This document shows positions 7,510-15,902 of a stretch of DNA of 64,000 nt, piece by piece. The stretch is taken from the NCBI RefSeq assembly GCF_041053055.1, contig NZ_CP163443.1, forward strand, positions 5,315,001 through 5,379,000, given 5' to 3'. Under the pieces are notes generated by a model. That model ran no database searches. It saw only the letters and a list, made by a program, of their open reading frames with translations, and was not told the origin of the DNA. The position numbers were made by a program, and so were the translations under genes. Positions within the stretch are counted from its first letter, which is position 1. Each line of letters begins with the position of its first letter. Source of the stretch: Streptomyces sp. R41. Its GTDB lineage: Bacteria > Actinomycetota > Actinomycetes > Streptomycetales > Streptomycetaceae.

Positions 7510-9807
7510 ATGAACGCGCCGTACAACGGTGACCGTGGCCAGGGCGCCGGCAGCTCGGGCCACCCCGAGGGCTACCCGGACCAGGGCGCGGGTCACTCCG
7601 GCTACCCCGAGGGCTACCCGGAGGGCCCGCCGCCCGAGCACGGCCAGATGCCGCCGGGATCTCCCGCGGACATGTATTTCCAGGACGCCTACGACCAGGA
7701 TCCCTACCGGGCACAGGACCTCTCTGCCCAGGACCCGGTGACCGAGGCGCTCTACGACCGTGCCGCGCACCCCCCGCCGCCACCCGGCACGTACTACCCG
7801 CAGCAGCCCCTCTACACCCAGCCGCCCACACCGCAGCACGCCCCCGACCCGCGTGTGTGGGCCCAGACTCCCCCTCCCGAACCGGCCGGCCCGACACGGC
7901 ACCTCCCGTACGGCGAGGACGCGCGTACGACCCAGTTCGTGGGCGTCGACGACCTGGTCACCCAGGCCGGTGAGGAGCGCCACGAGCCCGACGCGTTCGC
8001 CCACCTCTTCCGCGACCAGCAGCAGGCCGGCGGTACTCCTCCCGCGGAGGGCGCGTCCGTCCCCGCCCCGTCCCCGGCGCCATCCATGAACCATGGCCCG
8101 GCGACACAGCCTCCCGGCCCGGCGTCCGACCAGACGATGACGCTCACCCCCACGTCCGCGGCCGCGTCGAAGAAGGGCGGACGTGCGTCGGGTCTGCTGA
8201 AATCGAGCGCGGTGATGGCCGCGGGCACGCTGGTGTCCCGGCTCACCGGTTTCGTCCGGACTATGATCATTACGGCGGCCCTGGGTGCCGCGACACTCGG
8301 CGACGTATGGAGCGTGGCGTACACACTGCCGACGATGATCTACATCCTGACGGTCGGCGGCGGCCTCAACTCCGTGTTCGTGCCGCAACTGGTGCGGTCC
8401 ATGAAGGAGGACGAGGACGGCGGTGAGGCCTACGCCAACCGCCTGCTGACCCTCGTCATGGTCGCCCTCGGCGTGATCGTCACGATCGTCGTCTTCGCCG
8501 CGCCGCTGTTGATCCGGCTGATGTCGGACGCCGTCGCCAGCGACCCGGCGTCGAACAACGTCGCCGTCACCTTTGCCCGTTACTGCCTGCCCACGATCTT
8601 CTTCATGGGCATCCACGTGGTGATGGGCCAGATCCTCAACGCCCGCGGGAAGTTCGGCGCGATGATGTGGACCCCGGTCCTCAACAACATCGTCATGATC
8701 GCCACCTTCGGCCTGTTCCTGTGGGTGTACGGGACCGCCGCGGACTCCGGCATGTCGGTGCACAACATCCCCCCCGACGGAGTCCGTCTCCTGGGCATCG
8801 GCACCTTGCTCGGCCTGGTCGTGCAAGCCGTGGCGATGGTGCCTTACCTGCGCGAGACCGGCTTCCGCTTCCGCTTGAGGTTCGACTGGAAGGGCCACGG
8901 CCTCGGGAAGGCGGTCAAGCTCGCGAAGTGGACCGTGCTGTTCGTCCTCGCCAACCAGGCAGGCGTCCTCGTCGTCACCCAGCTCGCCACGGCTGCGGGC
9001 AAGGCCTCCGGCAAGAGCGGCGCGGGCATCATGGCCTACTCCAACGCGCAGCTGATCTGGGGCATGCCGCAGGCAATCATCACCGTCTCGGTCATGGCCG
9101 CGATGCTGCCCCGCATCTCGCGCGCGGCCCACGACGGCGACCCCGGTGCAGTGCGCGACGACATCTCCCAGGGGCTGCGCACCTCGGCCGTCGCGATCGT
9201 CCCCGTGGCCTTCATGTTCGTCGCCCTCGGCATCCCGATGTGCACCCTGCTCTTCGGCTCCAGCGGTATCGGAGCCGCCCAGTCCCAGGGCTATGTTCTG
9301 ATGGCCTTCGGCCTCGGCCTCATCCCGTTCTCCGTGCAGTACGTGGTCCTGCGCGGCTTCTACGCGTACGAGGACACCCGCACGCCCTTCTACAACACGG
9401 TCATCGTGGCCGCGGTCAACGCGGCCGCCTCGGCCGTGTGTTACGTGATCCTTCCCGCGCAGTGGGCGGTCGTCGGCATGGCCGGCGCGTACGGGCTGGC
9501 GTACGCCGTGGGCGTCGGAGTGGCCTGGCAGCGTCTGCGCAGGCGGCTCGGCGGCGATCTGGACGGCGCGCGCGTCCTGCGGACGTATGCGCGTCTCTGC
9601 CTCGCGGCCGTCCCTGGAGCCGTGGTCGGCGGCGTGGTCGGGTTCGCCATCACCGGGGCCCTGGGACACGGGGCCCTCGGGTCGATCGCTGCCCTGCTGG
9701 TCGGCTCGATCGCCCTGCTCGGCGTCTTCTACATCGCTGCGCGCAAGATGCGCATCGAAGAACTCAACTCAATGGTCGGAATGGTCCGCGGGCGCCTGGG
9801 GCGCTGA
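7510..9807 (+). CDS. murJ: lipid II flippase MurJ
   Basis: 765 aa; moves the peptidoglycan precursor lipid II across the cytoplasmic membrane. Residues 1-220 are a disordered cytoplasmic extension rich in G, P, Y, Q and E, absent from the roughly 510-aa enterobacterial protein. The MOP-superfamily membrane core starts near residue 230 (LLKSSAVMAAGTLVSRLTGFVRTMII) with about 14 helices. RGFYAYEDTRTPFYNT is a typical MurJ/MviN segment. ATG start with GAGGTGGGG upstream. The next gene encodes the pseudokinase that in mycobacteria is fused to the MurJ C terminus, so the two products probably work together. Confidence 0.92.
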   Translation: MNAPYNGDRGQGAGSSGHPEGYPDQGAGHSGYPEGYPEGPPPEHGQMPPGSPADMYFQDAYDQDPYRAQDLSAQDPVTEALYDRAAHPPPPPGTYYPQQPLYTQPPTPQHAPDPRVWAQTPPPEPAGPTRHLPYGEDARTTQFVGVDDLVTQAGEERHEPDAFAHLFRDQQQAGGTPPAEGASVPAPSPAPSMNHGPATQPPGPASDQTMTLTPTSAAASKKGGRASGLLKSSAVMAAGTLVSRLTGFVRTMIITAALGAATLGDVWSVAYTLPTMIYILTVGGGLNSVFVPQLVRSMKEDEDGGEAYANRLLTLVMVALGVIVTIVVFAAPLLIRLMSDAVASDPASNNVAVTFARYCLPTIFFMGIHVVMGQILNARGKFGAMMWTPVLNNIVMIATFGLFLWVYGTAADSGMSVHNIPPDGVRLLGIGTLLGLVVQAVAMVPYLRETGFRFRLRFDWKGHGLGKAVKLAKWTVLFVLANQAGVLVVTQLATAAGKASGKSGAGIMAYSNAQLIWGMPQAIITVSVMAAMLPRISRAAHDGDPGAVRDDISQGLRTSAVAIVPVAFMFVALGIPMCTLLFGSSGIGAAQSQGYVLMAFGLGLIPFSVQYVVLRGFYAYEDTRTPFYNTVIVAAVNAAASAVCYVILPAQWAVVGMAGAYGLAYAVGVGVAWQRLRRRLGGDLDGARVLRTYARLCLAAVPGAVVGGVVGFAITGALGHGALGSIAALLVGSIALLGVFYIAARKMRIEELNSMVGMVRGRLGR

Positions 9808-9925
9808 GGCGGGGGTAGGCGCACAACCATCGTCCGTCGCCGTGTGTCGTGCATAGCGCCGGACTGTGGGCACAATTGGTTTCTGCGTCGAACAGCGCGC
9901 AACGGATGGGGAGGCAGGAACGACG

Positions 9926-11647
9926 GTGGCGGAACGGAGCACGGCTGCCGTCGACGTGGCAGACAACAGCGGTGACGAGCCGCTGACCGCCAAGGCGGAC
10001 CAGTCCACGGCCGACGGGGTGGCCCAGAACCGGGAGCGGGACACGGAGAGCGAAGAGGCACAGGGGAGCGGCGGGACGGAGCGTCCCGGAAAGGCCTCAC
10101 CGCCCGAGCTGCACAGCGGTCACAAGCTCGCCAGACGCTACCGCCTTGAGGAGTGCGTCACCCGTCTGGACGGTTTCAGCAGTTGGCGTGCGGTGGACGA
10201 GAAACTCCGCCGCGCCGTCGGCGTGCACCTGCTGCCCGCCGACCATCCGCGGGCCCGCTCGGTACTGGCGGCGGCCCGTTCTTCCGCCCTGCTGGGCGAT
10301 CCGCGTTTCGTCCAGGTCCTGGACGCGGTCGAGGAGAACGACCTCGTCTATGTCGTGCACGAGTGGCTTCCGGACGCCACGGAGCTGACGACGCTCCTGG
10401 CTCCTGGCCCGCTCGAAGTGCACGACGCCTACCAGATGGTCAGCCAGGTCTCCCAGGCCATGGCCGCGGCGCACCGCGAGGGCCTCGCACATCTGCGGCT
10501 GACCCCGGGCGCCGTGCTGCGCACCTCGTCCGGCCAGTGGCGCATCCGAGGACTCGCCGTGAACGCCGCGCTGCGCGGCATCAGCTCCGACACCCCCCAG
10601 CGCACCGACACGGAGGCGATCGGCGCGCTCCTGTACGCCGCGCTCACCCAGCGCTGGCCGTACGAGAACGACGCGTACGGCCTCTCCGGGCTGCCCAAGG
10701 CCGTCGGTCTCATCGCCCCCGACCAGGTACGGGCCGGTGTCCACAGGGGCCTGTCGGAGCTCGCCATGCGCGCGCTCGCCAACGACGGCGCCACCGCCTC
10801 CCGCCATGAATCCCCGTGCACCACGCCTGAGGAACTGGTGAAGGCGATCAGCGAGATGCCCCGCATCCGCCCGCCGGAGCCGGCGTTCACCGCACCGCCC
10901 GAGTACCAGCGCACGACGTACCAGCAGGGCACGTACGGCCGTCAGGCCCCGCGTCCGGGGGCCGCTCAGCCCGTACCGACCCCGCCGCCCCCGCTGCAGA
11001 GCCGCACCGGCAAGGCCCTCAAGTGGGCCGTGTCGGCTCTCCTCATCGCCGCGCTGGGCCTTGGTAGCTGGCAGCTCGCGGACGCGCTGATGGACCGCGG
11101 CAAGCCGGACGACAACACCAACCAGACCCAGACGAACGACGGCAACGACAAGAACGGCGGCAAGACCAAACCGGTCAAGCTGATCAAGATCGAGAGTGCC
11201 CAGGAGTACGTCGCGAAGGGGGACGCCCAGGCGCCTGAGGACGTGGGCAACACGTACGACGGCAACGGCTCGACGTATTGGCGGACCAAGAGCTTCATAG
11301 ACGGTCCGGAGATGAAGCCGTCCTTCAAACCCGGTGTCGGTATCGTCTACGACCTCGGTTCGCAGCAGACGGTCTCGGCCGCCTCCATAGGGCTCCTGTA
11401 CCCCGGTGACCACACGACGATCACCCTCTACGCGACGGACTCGGCGAGCTCCTCGACGCCGCTGGAGTCGATGACGAAGATCGGGACCGTGACGACGACC
11501 GGCACCACCGCGAAAATCACGATCAGCAAAAAGGTGAAGAGCCAGTACGTGCTGCTGTGGGTCACCGCGATGCCACGTGCGGCCGGTGACCAGTACAGCG
11601 GCGACGGCTACAAGCAGGCCATCACGGACGTGAAGTTCACCGGCTGA
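9926..11647 (+). CDS. membrane pseudokinase with extracellular discoidin-like domain (MurJ partner)
   Basis: 573 aa from GTG 9926 (GGGGAGGCAGGAA just upstream; an in-frame start at 9866 lacks this). An acidic N-terminal stretch precedes a kinase-fold domain (about 45-260). Its catalytic residues are missing: the HRD loop is replaced by HLRLTPG, there is no DFG (RGLAVNA instead) and no glycine-rich loop, so it should not phosphorylate. A proline linker, one membrane helix (about 365-384) and an extracellular discoidin/F5-8C-like domain (YDGNGSTYWRTKS, IVYDLGSQQTVSAASIGLLY) follow. In Mycobacterium the same modules are the C-terminal part of MviN and bind FhaA when phosphorylated by PknB. Here it is a separate gene, and FhaA and PknB are encoded at 59538 and 52250. 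Confidence 0.82.
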   Translation: MAERSTAAVDVADNSGDEPLTAKADQSTADGVAQNRERDTESEEAQGSGGTERPGKASPPELHSGHKLARRYRLEECVTRLDGFSSWRAVDEKLRRAVGVHLLPADHPRARSVLAAARSSALLGDPRFVQVLDAVEENDLVYVVHEWLPDATELTTLLAPGPLEVHDAYQMVSQVSQAMAAAHREGLAHLRLTPGAVLRTSSGQWRIRGLAVNAALRGISSDTPQRTDTEAIGALLYAALTQRWPYENDAYGLSGLPKAVGLIAPDQVRAGVHRGLSELAMRALANDGATASRHESPCTTPEELVKAISEMPRIRPPEPAFTAPPEYQRTTYQQGTYGRQAPRPGAAQPVPTPPPPLQSRTGKALKWAVSALLIAALGLGSWQLADALMDRGKPDDNTNQTQTNDGNDKNGGKTKPVKLIKIESAQEYVAKGDAQAPEDVGNTYDGNGSTYWRTKSFIDGPEMKPSFKPGVGIVYDLGSQQTVSAASIGLLYPGDHTTITLYATDSASSSTPLESMTKIGTVTTTGTTAKITISKKVKSQYVLLWVTAMPRAAGDQYSGDGYKQAITDVKFTG

Positions 11648-11676
11648 CGGATCAGCGGCGAAGGGGAGGGGGTCCG

Positions 11677-12393
11677 ATGGCCGATGAAGCCGGATACGGC
11701 GAAGCAAGCGATCAGGATCTCCTCGCCCGCCACGTAGAGGGTGATCCCGACGCCTTCGGTGAGCTCGTACGGCGTCACCGCGACCGGCTGTGGGCGGTGG
11801 CGCTGCGAACGCTGGGAGACCGCGAGGAGGCCGCTGACGCCGTCCAGGACGCGTTGGTCTCGGCCTACCGGGCCGCCCACACCTTCCGCGGCCAGGCGGC
11901 CGTCACGACCTGGCTGCACCGCATCACGGTGAACGCCTGCCTGGACCGCGCCCGCAAGGCCGCCTCCAGGAAGACCTCGCCGGTCGATGACACCGAACGC
12001 CTGGAACAGCTCCTCGAACCCCACGAGTCCGCCTCCGCTCCGGCCGAGCGCAACGATCTGCACCGCGAACTCCTCCAGGCGCTGGGCACGCTCCCGGCCG
12101 ACCAGCGCGCCGCCCTCGTACTGGTGGACATGCAGGGCTACCCCGTGGCGGAAGCGGCCCGCATCCTCGATGTGCCGACCGGCACCGTGAAAAGCCGCTG
12201 CGCGCGTGGCAGAGCCAGACTGCTCCCGCTGCTCACCCATCTCCGTACGGAGAACGGGAGCGGCGAGGACAGCAAGAAGTCGAGCGGCGGAAGGAACCGG
12301 ACGCAGGGGACATCCGTCCCACCGGCAGCAGGACCACACGATGCAGGGCCAAGCGATTCAGCTGCTGTGAAGGGCGGAGGTGGGCGAGCGTGA
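11677..12393 (+). CDS. sigM: ECF RNA polymerase sigma factor SigM
   Basis: 238 aa. Sigma region 2 lies at about 15-85 (DQDLLARHVEGDPDAFGELVRRH, then ADAVQDALVSAYRA and TWLHRITVNACLDRAR). Region 4 is at about 130-185 (LPADQRAALVLVDMQGYPVAEAARILDVPTGTVKSR, a clear helix-turn-helix). The family directs RNA polymerase to stress promoters. ATG start after GAAGGGGAGGGGG. The stop overlaps the GTG start of the anti-sigma gene (GTGA), indicating translational coupling of factor and inhibitor. A low-complexity tail of about 45 aa (S, G, K) follows region 4. Name given by position and similarity to Streptomyces SigM. Confidence 0.9.
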   Translation: MADEAGYGEASDQDLLARHVEGDPDAFGELVRRHRDRLWAVALRTLGDREEAADAVQDALVSAYRAAHTFRGQAAVTTWLHRITVNACLDRARKAASRKTSPVDDTERLEQLLEPHESASAPAERNDLHRELLQALGTLPADQRAALVLVDMQGYPVAEAARILDVPTGTVKSRCARGRARLLPLLTHLRTENGSGEDSKKSSGGRNRTQGTSVPPAAGPHDAGPSDSAAVKGGGGRA

Positions 12394-13337
12394 CATCCAC
12401 GACGGATACGGCCGGGCACCCGGACGTCGCGGAGCTCTCCGACCTCACCGAAGGGCTCCTCCCGCCTACCCGTACCGCGGACGTGCGACAGCACCTCGAA
12501 GGCTGTGTGCTCTGCGCCGACGTGTACGACTCATTGGAGGAGATCCGGGGTCTGCTCGGCACCCTGCCGGGCCCGACACGCATGCCAGACGACGTGACCG
12601 GACGCATCGATGCCGCTCTTGCCGCCGAAGCCTTGTTGAGTGCCACGTCGCCCGATCACGCATCCGGCGCCGAGGACGACCGGGCGAGTGTTTCACGTGA
12701 AACATCCACCGCCGATCTCTCCGTCGCAGCGGCCGACCCGGGCTCCGCTTCGTCCGCCGACCGCCCCTCGGGACATCCTCGTGCGGCCACCGGCCCCGGC
12801 CGTGCCCACCAGGTACGCCGTGGGCGCCGCAGGGCGGCGGTTCTCGGCACGGTCTTCACCGCGGCCGCACTGGGGCTGGGCGCGATCCTCGTACAGTCGA
12901 TGGGCGGCGACAGCAAGAGCCCCGAGACGACGACGCGGCAGGAATCAGGCTCGACGGTCACCTTCTCCGAGGGACAGCTGAAGCATCACGTCGCGGATCT
13001 CCTCGCGAAGAACAAGAGCACGGACAGCCGTTCCGGCAGCGCGAAGCCCTGGGGCCTCGAATCCAATGGCGCAGAGACCGACTCCGGCGGGGTCAGCACC
13101 TTGATCACACCCACCGTTCCCATCCCTGACTGCGTCCAGCAGGGGACAGGCAACAGTGGAGTGGTCCTCGCTGCCGAGAAGGGCACCTACAAGGGGACGA
13201 CCGTCTATCTCGTCGTCCAGCCCAACGCCTCCGACAGCACTAAGGTCATGGCCTACATCGTCGACGCCGCCTGCGGGAAACAGGACTCGGCATCCCCCGG
13301 CAAGCTGCTGCTGACCCAGTCGTACGCCAAGCCCTGA
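12390..13337 (+). CDS. zinc-binding anti-sigma factor of SigM, membrane anchored
   Basis: 315 aa, GTG start overlapping the sigM stop by four bases. The cytoplasmic N terminus carries a ZAS-type zinc motif H-x3-C-x2-C (QHLEGCVLCADV, about residues 32-43) that in this class senses oxidative or envelope stress and holds the sigma factor. A variable linker, one membrane helix (about 150-168, AAVLGTVFTAAALGLGAILV) and an extracytoplasmic domain with three cysteines (PDCVQ, DAACGK and nearby) follow. A perfect parS site lies inside the coding region at 12690-12703, translated as V-S-R-E-T. The partnership with SigM is inferred from the overlap. Confidence 0.82.
   Translation: MTSTTDTAGHPDVAELSDLTEGLLPPTRTADVRQHLEGCVLCADVYDSLEEIRGLLGTLPGPTRMPDDVTGRIDAALAAEALLSATSPDHASGAEDDRASVSRETSTADLSVAAADPGSASSADRPSGHPRAATGPGRAHQVRRGRRRAAVLGTVFTAAALGLGAILVQSMGGDSKSPETTTRQESGSTVTFSEGQLKHHVADLLAKNKSTDSRSGSAKPWGLESNGAETDSGGVSTLITPTVPIPDCVQQGTGNSGVVLAAEKGTYKGTTVYLVVQPNASDSTKVMAYIVDAACGKQDSASPGKLLLTQSYAKP
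12690..12703. promoter_or_regulatory. parS site within the anti-sigma gene
   Basis: Exact GTTTCACGTGAAAC inside the linker-coding part of the anti-sigma factor gene. It is a ParB-binding site for chromosome segregation, tolerated in a non-conserved part of the protein. Confidence 0.9.
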
Positions 13338-13422
13338 GGACGTCTGTACCCAACGGTCTGCTCCCCGGATATCGCATGGCATCTCTGTGCGGTAGCGCGT
13401 CTCCGTGTGCCCGGACACACCG

Positions 13423-13448
13423 GGAATTGAAGCCCCTTAGGATCCGTT
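13423..13448 (+). promoter_or_regulatory. sigma-R-type promoter of trxBA
   Basis: GGAAT at 13423-13427, an 18-base spacer and GTT at 13446-13448 match the Streptomyces sigma-R consensus GGAAT-N18-GTT exactly. It lies 69 bases before the trxB start. In S. coelicolor the trxBA operon is a known sigma-R target under thiol-oxidative stress, so regulation by the SigR-RsrA pair is expected. Confidence 0.82.
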
Positions 13449-13516
13449 GGGTGGGGTGAGAGTACTGAGAGCCTCCCACCGGTACGCAGCAGTCTCCAGA
13501 GACGAGGAATCAAGCC

Positions 13517-14482
13517 GTGAGCGACGTCCGTAACGTGATCATCATCGGCTCCGGGCCCGCCGGCTACACGGCGGCGCTCTACACCGCGCGCGCGTCGCTG
13601 AAGCCGCTGGTGTTCGAGGGCGCCGTCACCGCAGGCGGTGCCCTGATGAACACCACCGAGGTGGAGAATTTCCCCGGCTTCCAGGACGGCGTCATGGGCC
13701 CCGAGCTCATGGACAACATGCGCGCCCAGGCCGAGCGCTTCGGTGCCGAGCTGGTTCCGGACGACGTCGTCGCGGTCGACCTGACGGGCGAGATCAAGAC
13801 CGTCACGGACACCGCGGGCACCGTGCACCGCGCCAAGGCCGTCATCGTCACGACGGGTTCGCAGCACCGCAAGCTCGGCCTGCCGAACGAGGACGCCCTC
13901 TCCGGTCGCGGCGTCTCCTGGTGCGCGACCTGTGACGGCTTCTTCTTCAAGGACCAGGACATCGCCGTGATCGGCGGCGGTGACACCGCGATGGAGGAGG
14001 CCACCTTCCTCTCGCGCTTCGGCAAGTCCGTGACGATCGTCCACCGCCGGGACAGCCTGCGAGCCTCGAAGGCGATGCAGGAGCGCGCGTTCGCCGACCC
14101 GAAGATCAAGTTCGTCTGGGACAGCGAAGTCGCCGAGATCAAGGGCAACCCCAAGCTCGAGGGCCTGACGCTGCGCAACCTGAAGACCGGCGAGACCTCC
14201 GAGCTGCCGGTGACCGGTCTGTTCATCGCGATCGGTCACGACCCGCGCACCGAGCTCTTCAAGGGCCAGCTCGACCTGGACGACGAGGGCTACCTGAAGG
14301 TCGAGGCACCTTCGACCCGGACGAACCTGACCGGTGTCTTCGGCGCCGGCGACGTGGTCGACCACACGTACCGCCAGGCGATCACCGCGGCCGGCACCGG
14401 TTGCTCCTCCGCCCTCGACGCCGAGCGCTACCTCGCCGCTCTGGCGGACAGCGAGACCGCTGCCGCGACCGCCACCGTCTGA
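13517..14482 (+). CDS. trxB: thioredoxin-disulfide reductase
   Basis: 321-aa FAD enzyme that reduces thioredoxin with NADPH in the cytosol. FAD-binding motif [17 protein letters not shown] is at residues 8-24. The redox-active disulfide C-A-T-C is within [10 protein letters not shown] at about 135-144. The NADPH site is [15 protein letters not shown] followed by [10 protein letters not shown]. The C-terminal FAD contact is [23 protein letters not shown]. Full length for the low-molecular-weight type. GTG start. First gene of the trxBA operon under the sigma-R promoter; trxA starts 43 bases after the stop. Confidence 0.96.
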   Translation: MSDVRNVIIIGSGPAGYTAALYTARASLKPLVFEGAVTAGGALMNTTEVENFPGFQDGVMGPELMDNMRAQAERFGAELVPDDVVAVDLTGEIKTVTDTAGTVHRAKAVIVTTGSQHRKLGLPNEDALSGRGVSWCATCDGFFFKDQDIAVIGGGDTAMEEATFLSRFGKSVTIVHRRDSLRASKAMQERAFADPKIKFVWDSEVAEIKGNPKLEGLTLRNLKTGETSELPVTGLFIAIGHDPRTELFKGQLDLDDEGYLKVEAPSTRTNLTGVFGAGDVVDHTYRQAITAAGTGCSSALDAERYLAALADSETAAATATV

Positions 14483-14525
14483 TCCCCCATCCGCCCCACC
14501 GCAGAAACAAGTTAAGGAGCCCGCC

Positions 14526-14858
14526 GTGGCCGGCACCCTGAAGAATGTGACCGACGACTCCTTCGAGCAGGACGTCCTCAAGAGCGACAAGCCCGTCCTG
14601 GTGGACTTCTGGGCCGCCTGGTGCGGTCCGTGCCGCCAGATCGCTCCGTCCCTCGAGGCGATCGCCGCCGAGTACGGCGACAAGATCGAGGTCGTCAAGC
14701 TCAACATCGACGAGAACCCGGGCACGGCCGCCAAGTATGGCGTCATGTCGATCCCGACCCTGAACGTCTACCAGGGTGGCGAGGTCGCCAAGACCATCGT
14801 CGGTGCGAAGCCGAAGGCCGCGATCGTCCGCGACCTCGAGGACTTCATCGCCGAGTAG
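14526..14858 (+). CDS. trxA: thioredoxin
   Basis: 110-aa cytosolic thiol-disulfide carrier. GTG start at 14526 chosen because TTAAGGAG lies about 8 bases upstream; longer in-frame reading into trxB is not needed. The W-C-G-P-C active site is near residue 34 (AAWCGPCRQI), with the cis-proline loop MSIPTLNVYQGG near 75-86. Substrate of TrxB encoded just upstream; the pair reduces ribonucleotide reductase, Msr enzymes and the RsrA anti-sigma. Confidence 0.96.
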   Translation: MAGTLKNVTDDSFEQDVLKSDKPVLVDFWAAWCGPCRQIAPSLEAIAAEYGDKIEVVKLNIDENPGTAAKYGVMSIPTLNVYQGGEVAKTIVGAKPKAAIVRDLEDFIAE

Positions 14859-14885
14859 TCGGTGACGGCCGCATGCGCGGCGTGT

Positions 14886-14899
14886 GTTTCACGTGAAAC
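14886..14899. promoter_or_regulatory. parS site after trxA
   Basis: Exact GTTTCACGTGAAAC, 27 bases past the trxA stop and just before a bidirectional terminator, in the space between two convergent operons. Confidence 0.9.
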
Positions 14900-14903
14900 A
14901 CGA

Positions 14904-14931
14904 ATGGGCCAACCCTTCTGGGTTGGCCCAT
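14904..14931. terminator. bidirectional terminator between trxA and the GNAT gene
   Basis: Perfect 12-bp stem ATGGGCCAACCC / GGGTTGGCCCAT with a TTCT loop, followed by TTTGCTTT on the plus strand. It lies between convergent trxA and the GNAT gene and can end both transcripts. Confidence 0.85.
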
Positions 14932-14956
14932 TTGCTTTGCAGGAGCAGAGCGCCGA

Positions 14957-15574
14957 CTAGAGAGGACGGAGCGCCGGTTCCTTCTGTACCGCTCCCAGGA
15001 GCCGGTCCAGCGCCAGCTCGACGTCTTCCTTCCAGGAGAGCGTCGTGCGCAGTTCCAGCCTCAGCCGCGGATAGGTCGGGTGCGGGCGGACGGTCTTGAA
15101 GCCGACGGCCAGCAGATGGTCGGCGGGCAGCACACAGGCCGGTTCCTTCCATCGCGCGTCCCCGAAGGCCTCGATCGCTTTGAAGCCGCGGCGCAGGAGA
15201 TCCTTGGCGACCGTCTGGACCATCACCCGGCCGAGTCCCTGCCCCTGATAGCCCGGCATGATGAAGGCGGTCATCAGCTGAACCGCGTCCGGCGACACCG
15301 GGCTCGTGGGGAATGCCGTAGAGCGGGGGACATAGGCAGGAGGCGCATACAGCACGAAGCCCACCGGCACGTCGTCCACGTAGACGACACGGCCGCAGGA
15401 TCCCCAGTCCAGCAGGACCGCGGAGATCCAGGCTTCCTTTTCCAGTGCGGGCGTGCCCGCCTTTACCGCGGCCTCGCCGCTGACTGGATCCAGCTCCCAG
15501 AAGACACACGCGCGACAGCGCTTGGGAAGGTCCTGAAGGTTGTCCAGCGTGAGCGGTACGAGCCGGCGCCCCAT
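14957..15574 (-). CDS. GNAT family N-acetyltransferase
   Basis: 205-aa protein from ATG 15574 (GCGAGGAAC upstream on the minus strand); a longer frame upstream is not coding-like. It carries the acetyl-CoA binding motif A of the GNAT fold (FIMPGYQGQGLGRVMVQTVAKDLLRRG, about 112-138), and a conserved N terminus MGRRLVPLTLDNLQDLPKRC. The same gene sits between trxA and parB in other streptomycetes. Its acceptor substrate is unknown. The start region overlaps a possible small frame (15463-15720). Confidence 0.85.
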   Translation of the reverse strand: MGRRLVPLTLDNLQDLPKRCRACVFWELDPVSGEAAVKAGTPALEKEAWISAVLLDWGSCGRVVYVDDVPVGFVLYAPPAYVPRSTAFPTSPVSPDAVQLMTAFIMPGYQGQGLGRVMVQTVAKDLLRRGFKAIEAFGDARWKEPACVLPADHLLAVGFKTVRPHPTYPRLRLELRTTLSWKEDVELALDRLLGAVQKEPALRPL

Positions 15575-15720
15575 GAAGGATGTTCCTCGCTTCCTTCGCC
15601 CGCAGCGTCGCGGGCGGCTGTCAGAGCGCTCCGCTCCCTGAGCAGGCTGCCAACGAAGCCGCCGACCGCTCCCAGGCCCAGGCCCGCGGTCACCAATCCG
15701 GTACGGCTCACGGTTTGCAT
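15463..15720 (-). CDS. possible small membrane protein overlapping the GNAT gene
   Basis: 85-aa frame from ATG 15720, preceded on the minus strand by GGGGAGG at good spacing. Residues 5-28 form a glycine-rich hydrophobic helix (GLVTAGLGLGAVGGFVGSLLRE). The last 110 bases overlap the GNAT coding region in another frame, which argues against the full frame being real. The strong ribosome site and clean helix argue that at least the first part may be translated. I do not recognise it. Confidence 0.3.
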   Translation of the reverse strand: MQTVSRTGLVTAGLGLGAVGGFVGSLLRERSALTAARDAAGEGSEEHPSWGAGSYRSRWTTFRTFPSAVARVSSGSWIQSAARPR

Positions 15721-15819
15721 GGCCCCCGCCTCCCCAATGAAGGTGCCGCCAGGTGGATGCGCCATACCCGAACGCATCGTATCCACGATGCGATTCGATC
15801 GATACCGTCAGAAAGCAAA

Positions 15820-15860
15820 GAGCGGGCCGTGTTCCGGTACACACCGGACACGGCCCGCTC
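15820..15860 (-). terminator. terminator of the parAB operon
   Basis: Long hairpin with arms GAGCGGGCCGTGTTCCGGT and ACCGGACACGGCCCGCTC (one bulged base), about 40 bases past the parB stop on the minus strand. On that strand the stem is followed by TTTGCTTTC. Confidence 0.8.
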
Positions 15861-15902
15861 TGCAGGTCGGCCTGCTGAAGACCGTCCCCGCCGTTGGGCG
15901 GG

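Noticed and set aside
10097..11707. 536-aa minus-strand frame opposite the pseudokinase
   Set aside because: Antisense shadow: composition rich in R, G, L and V without domains, while the plus strand has clear domains.
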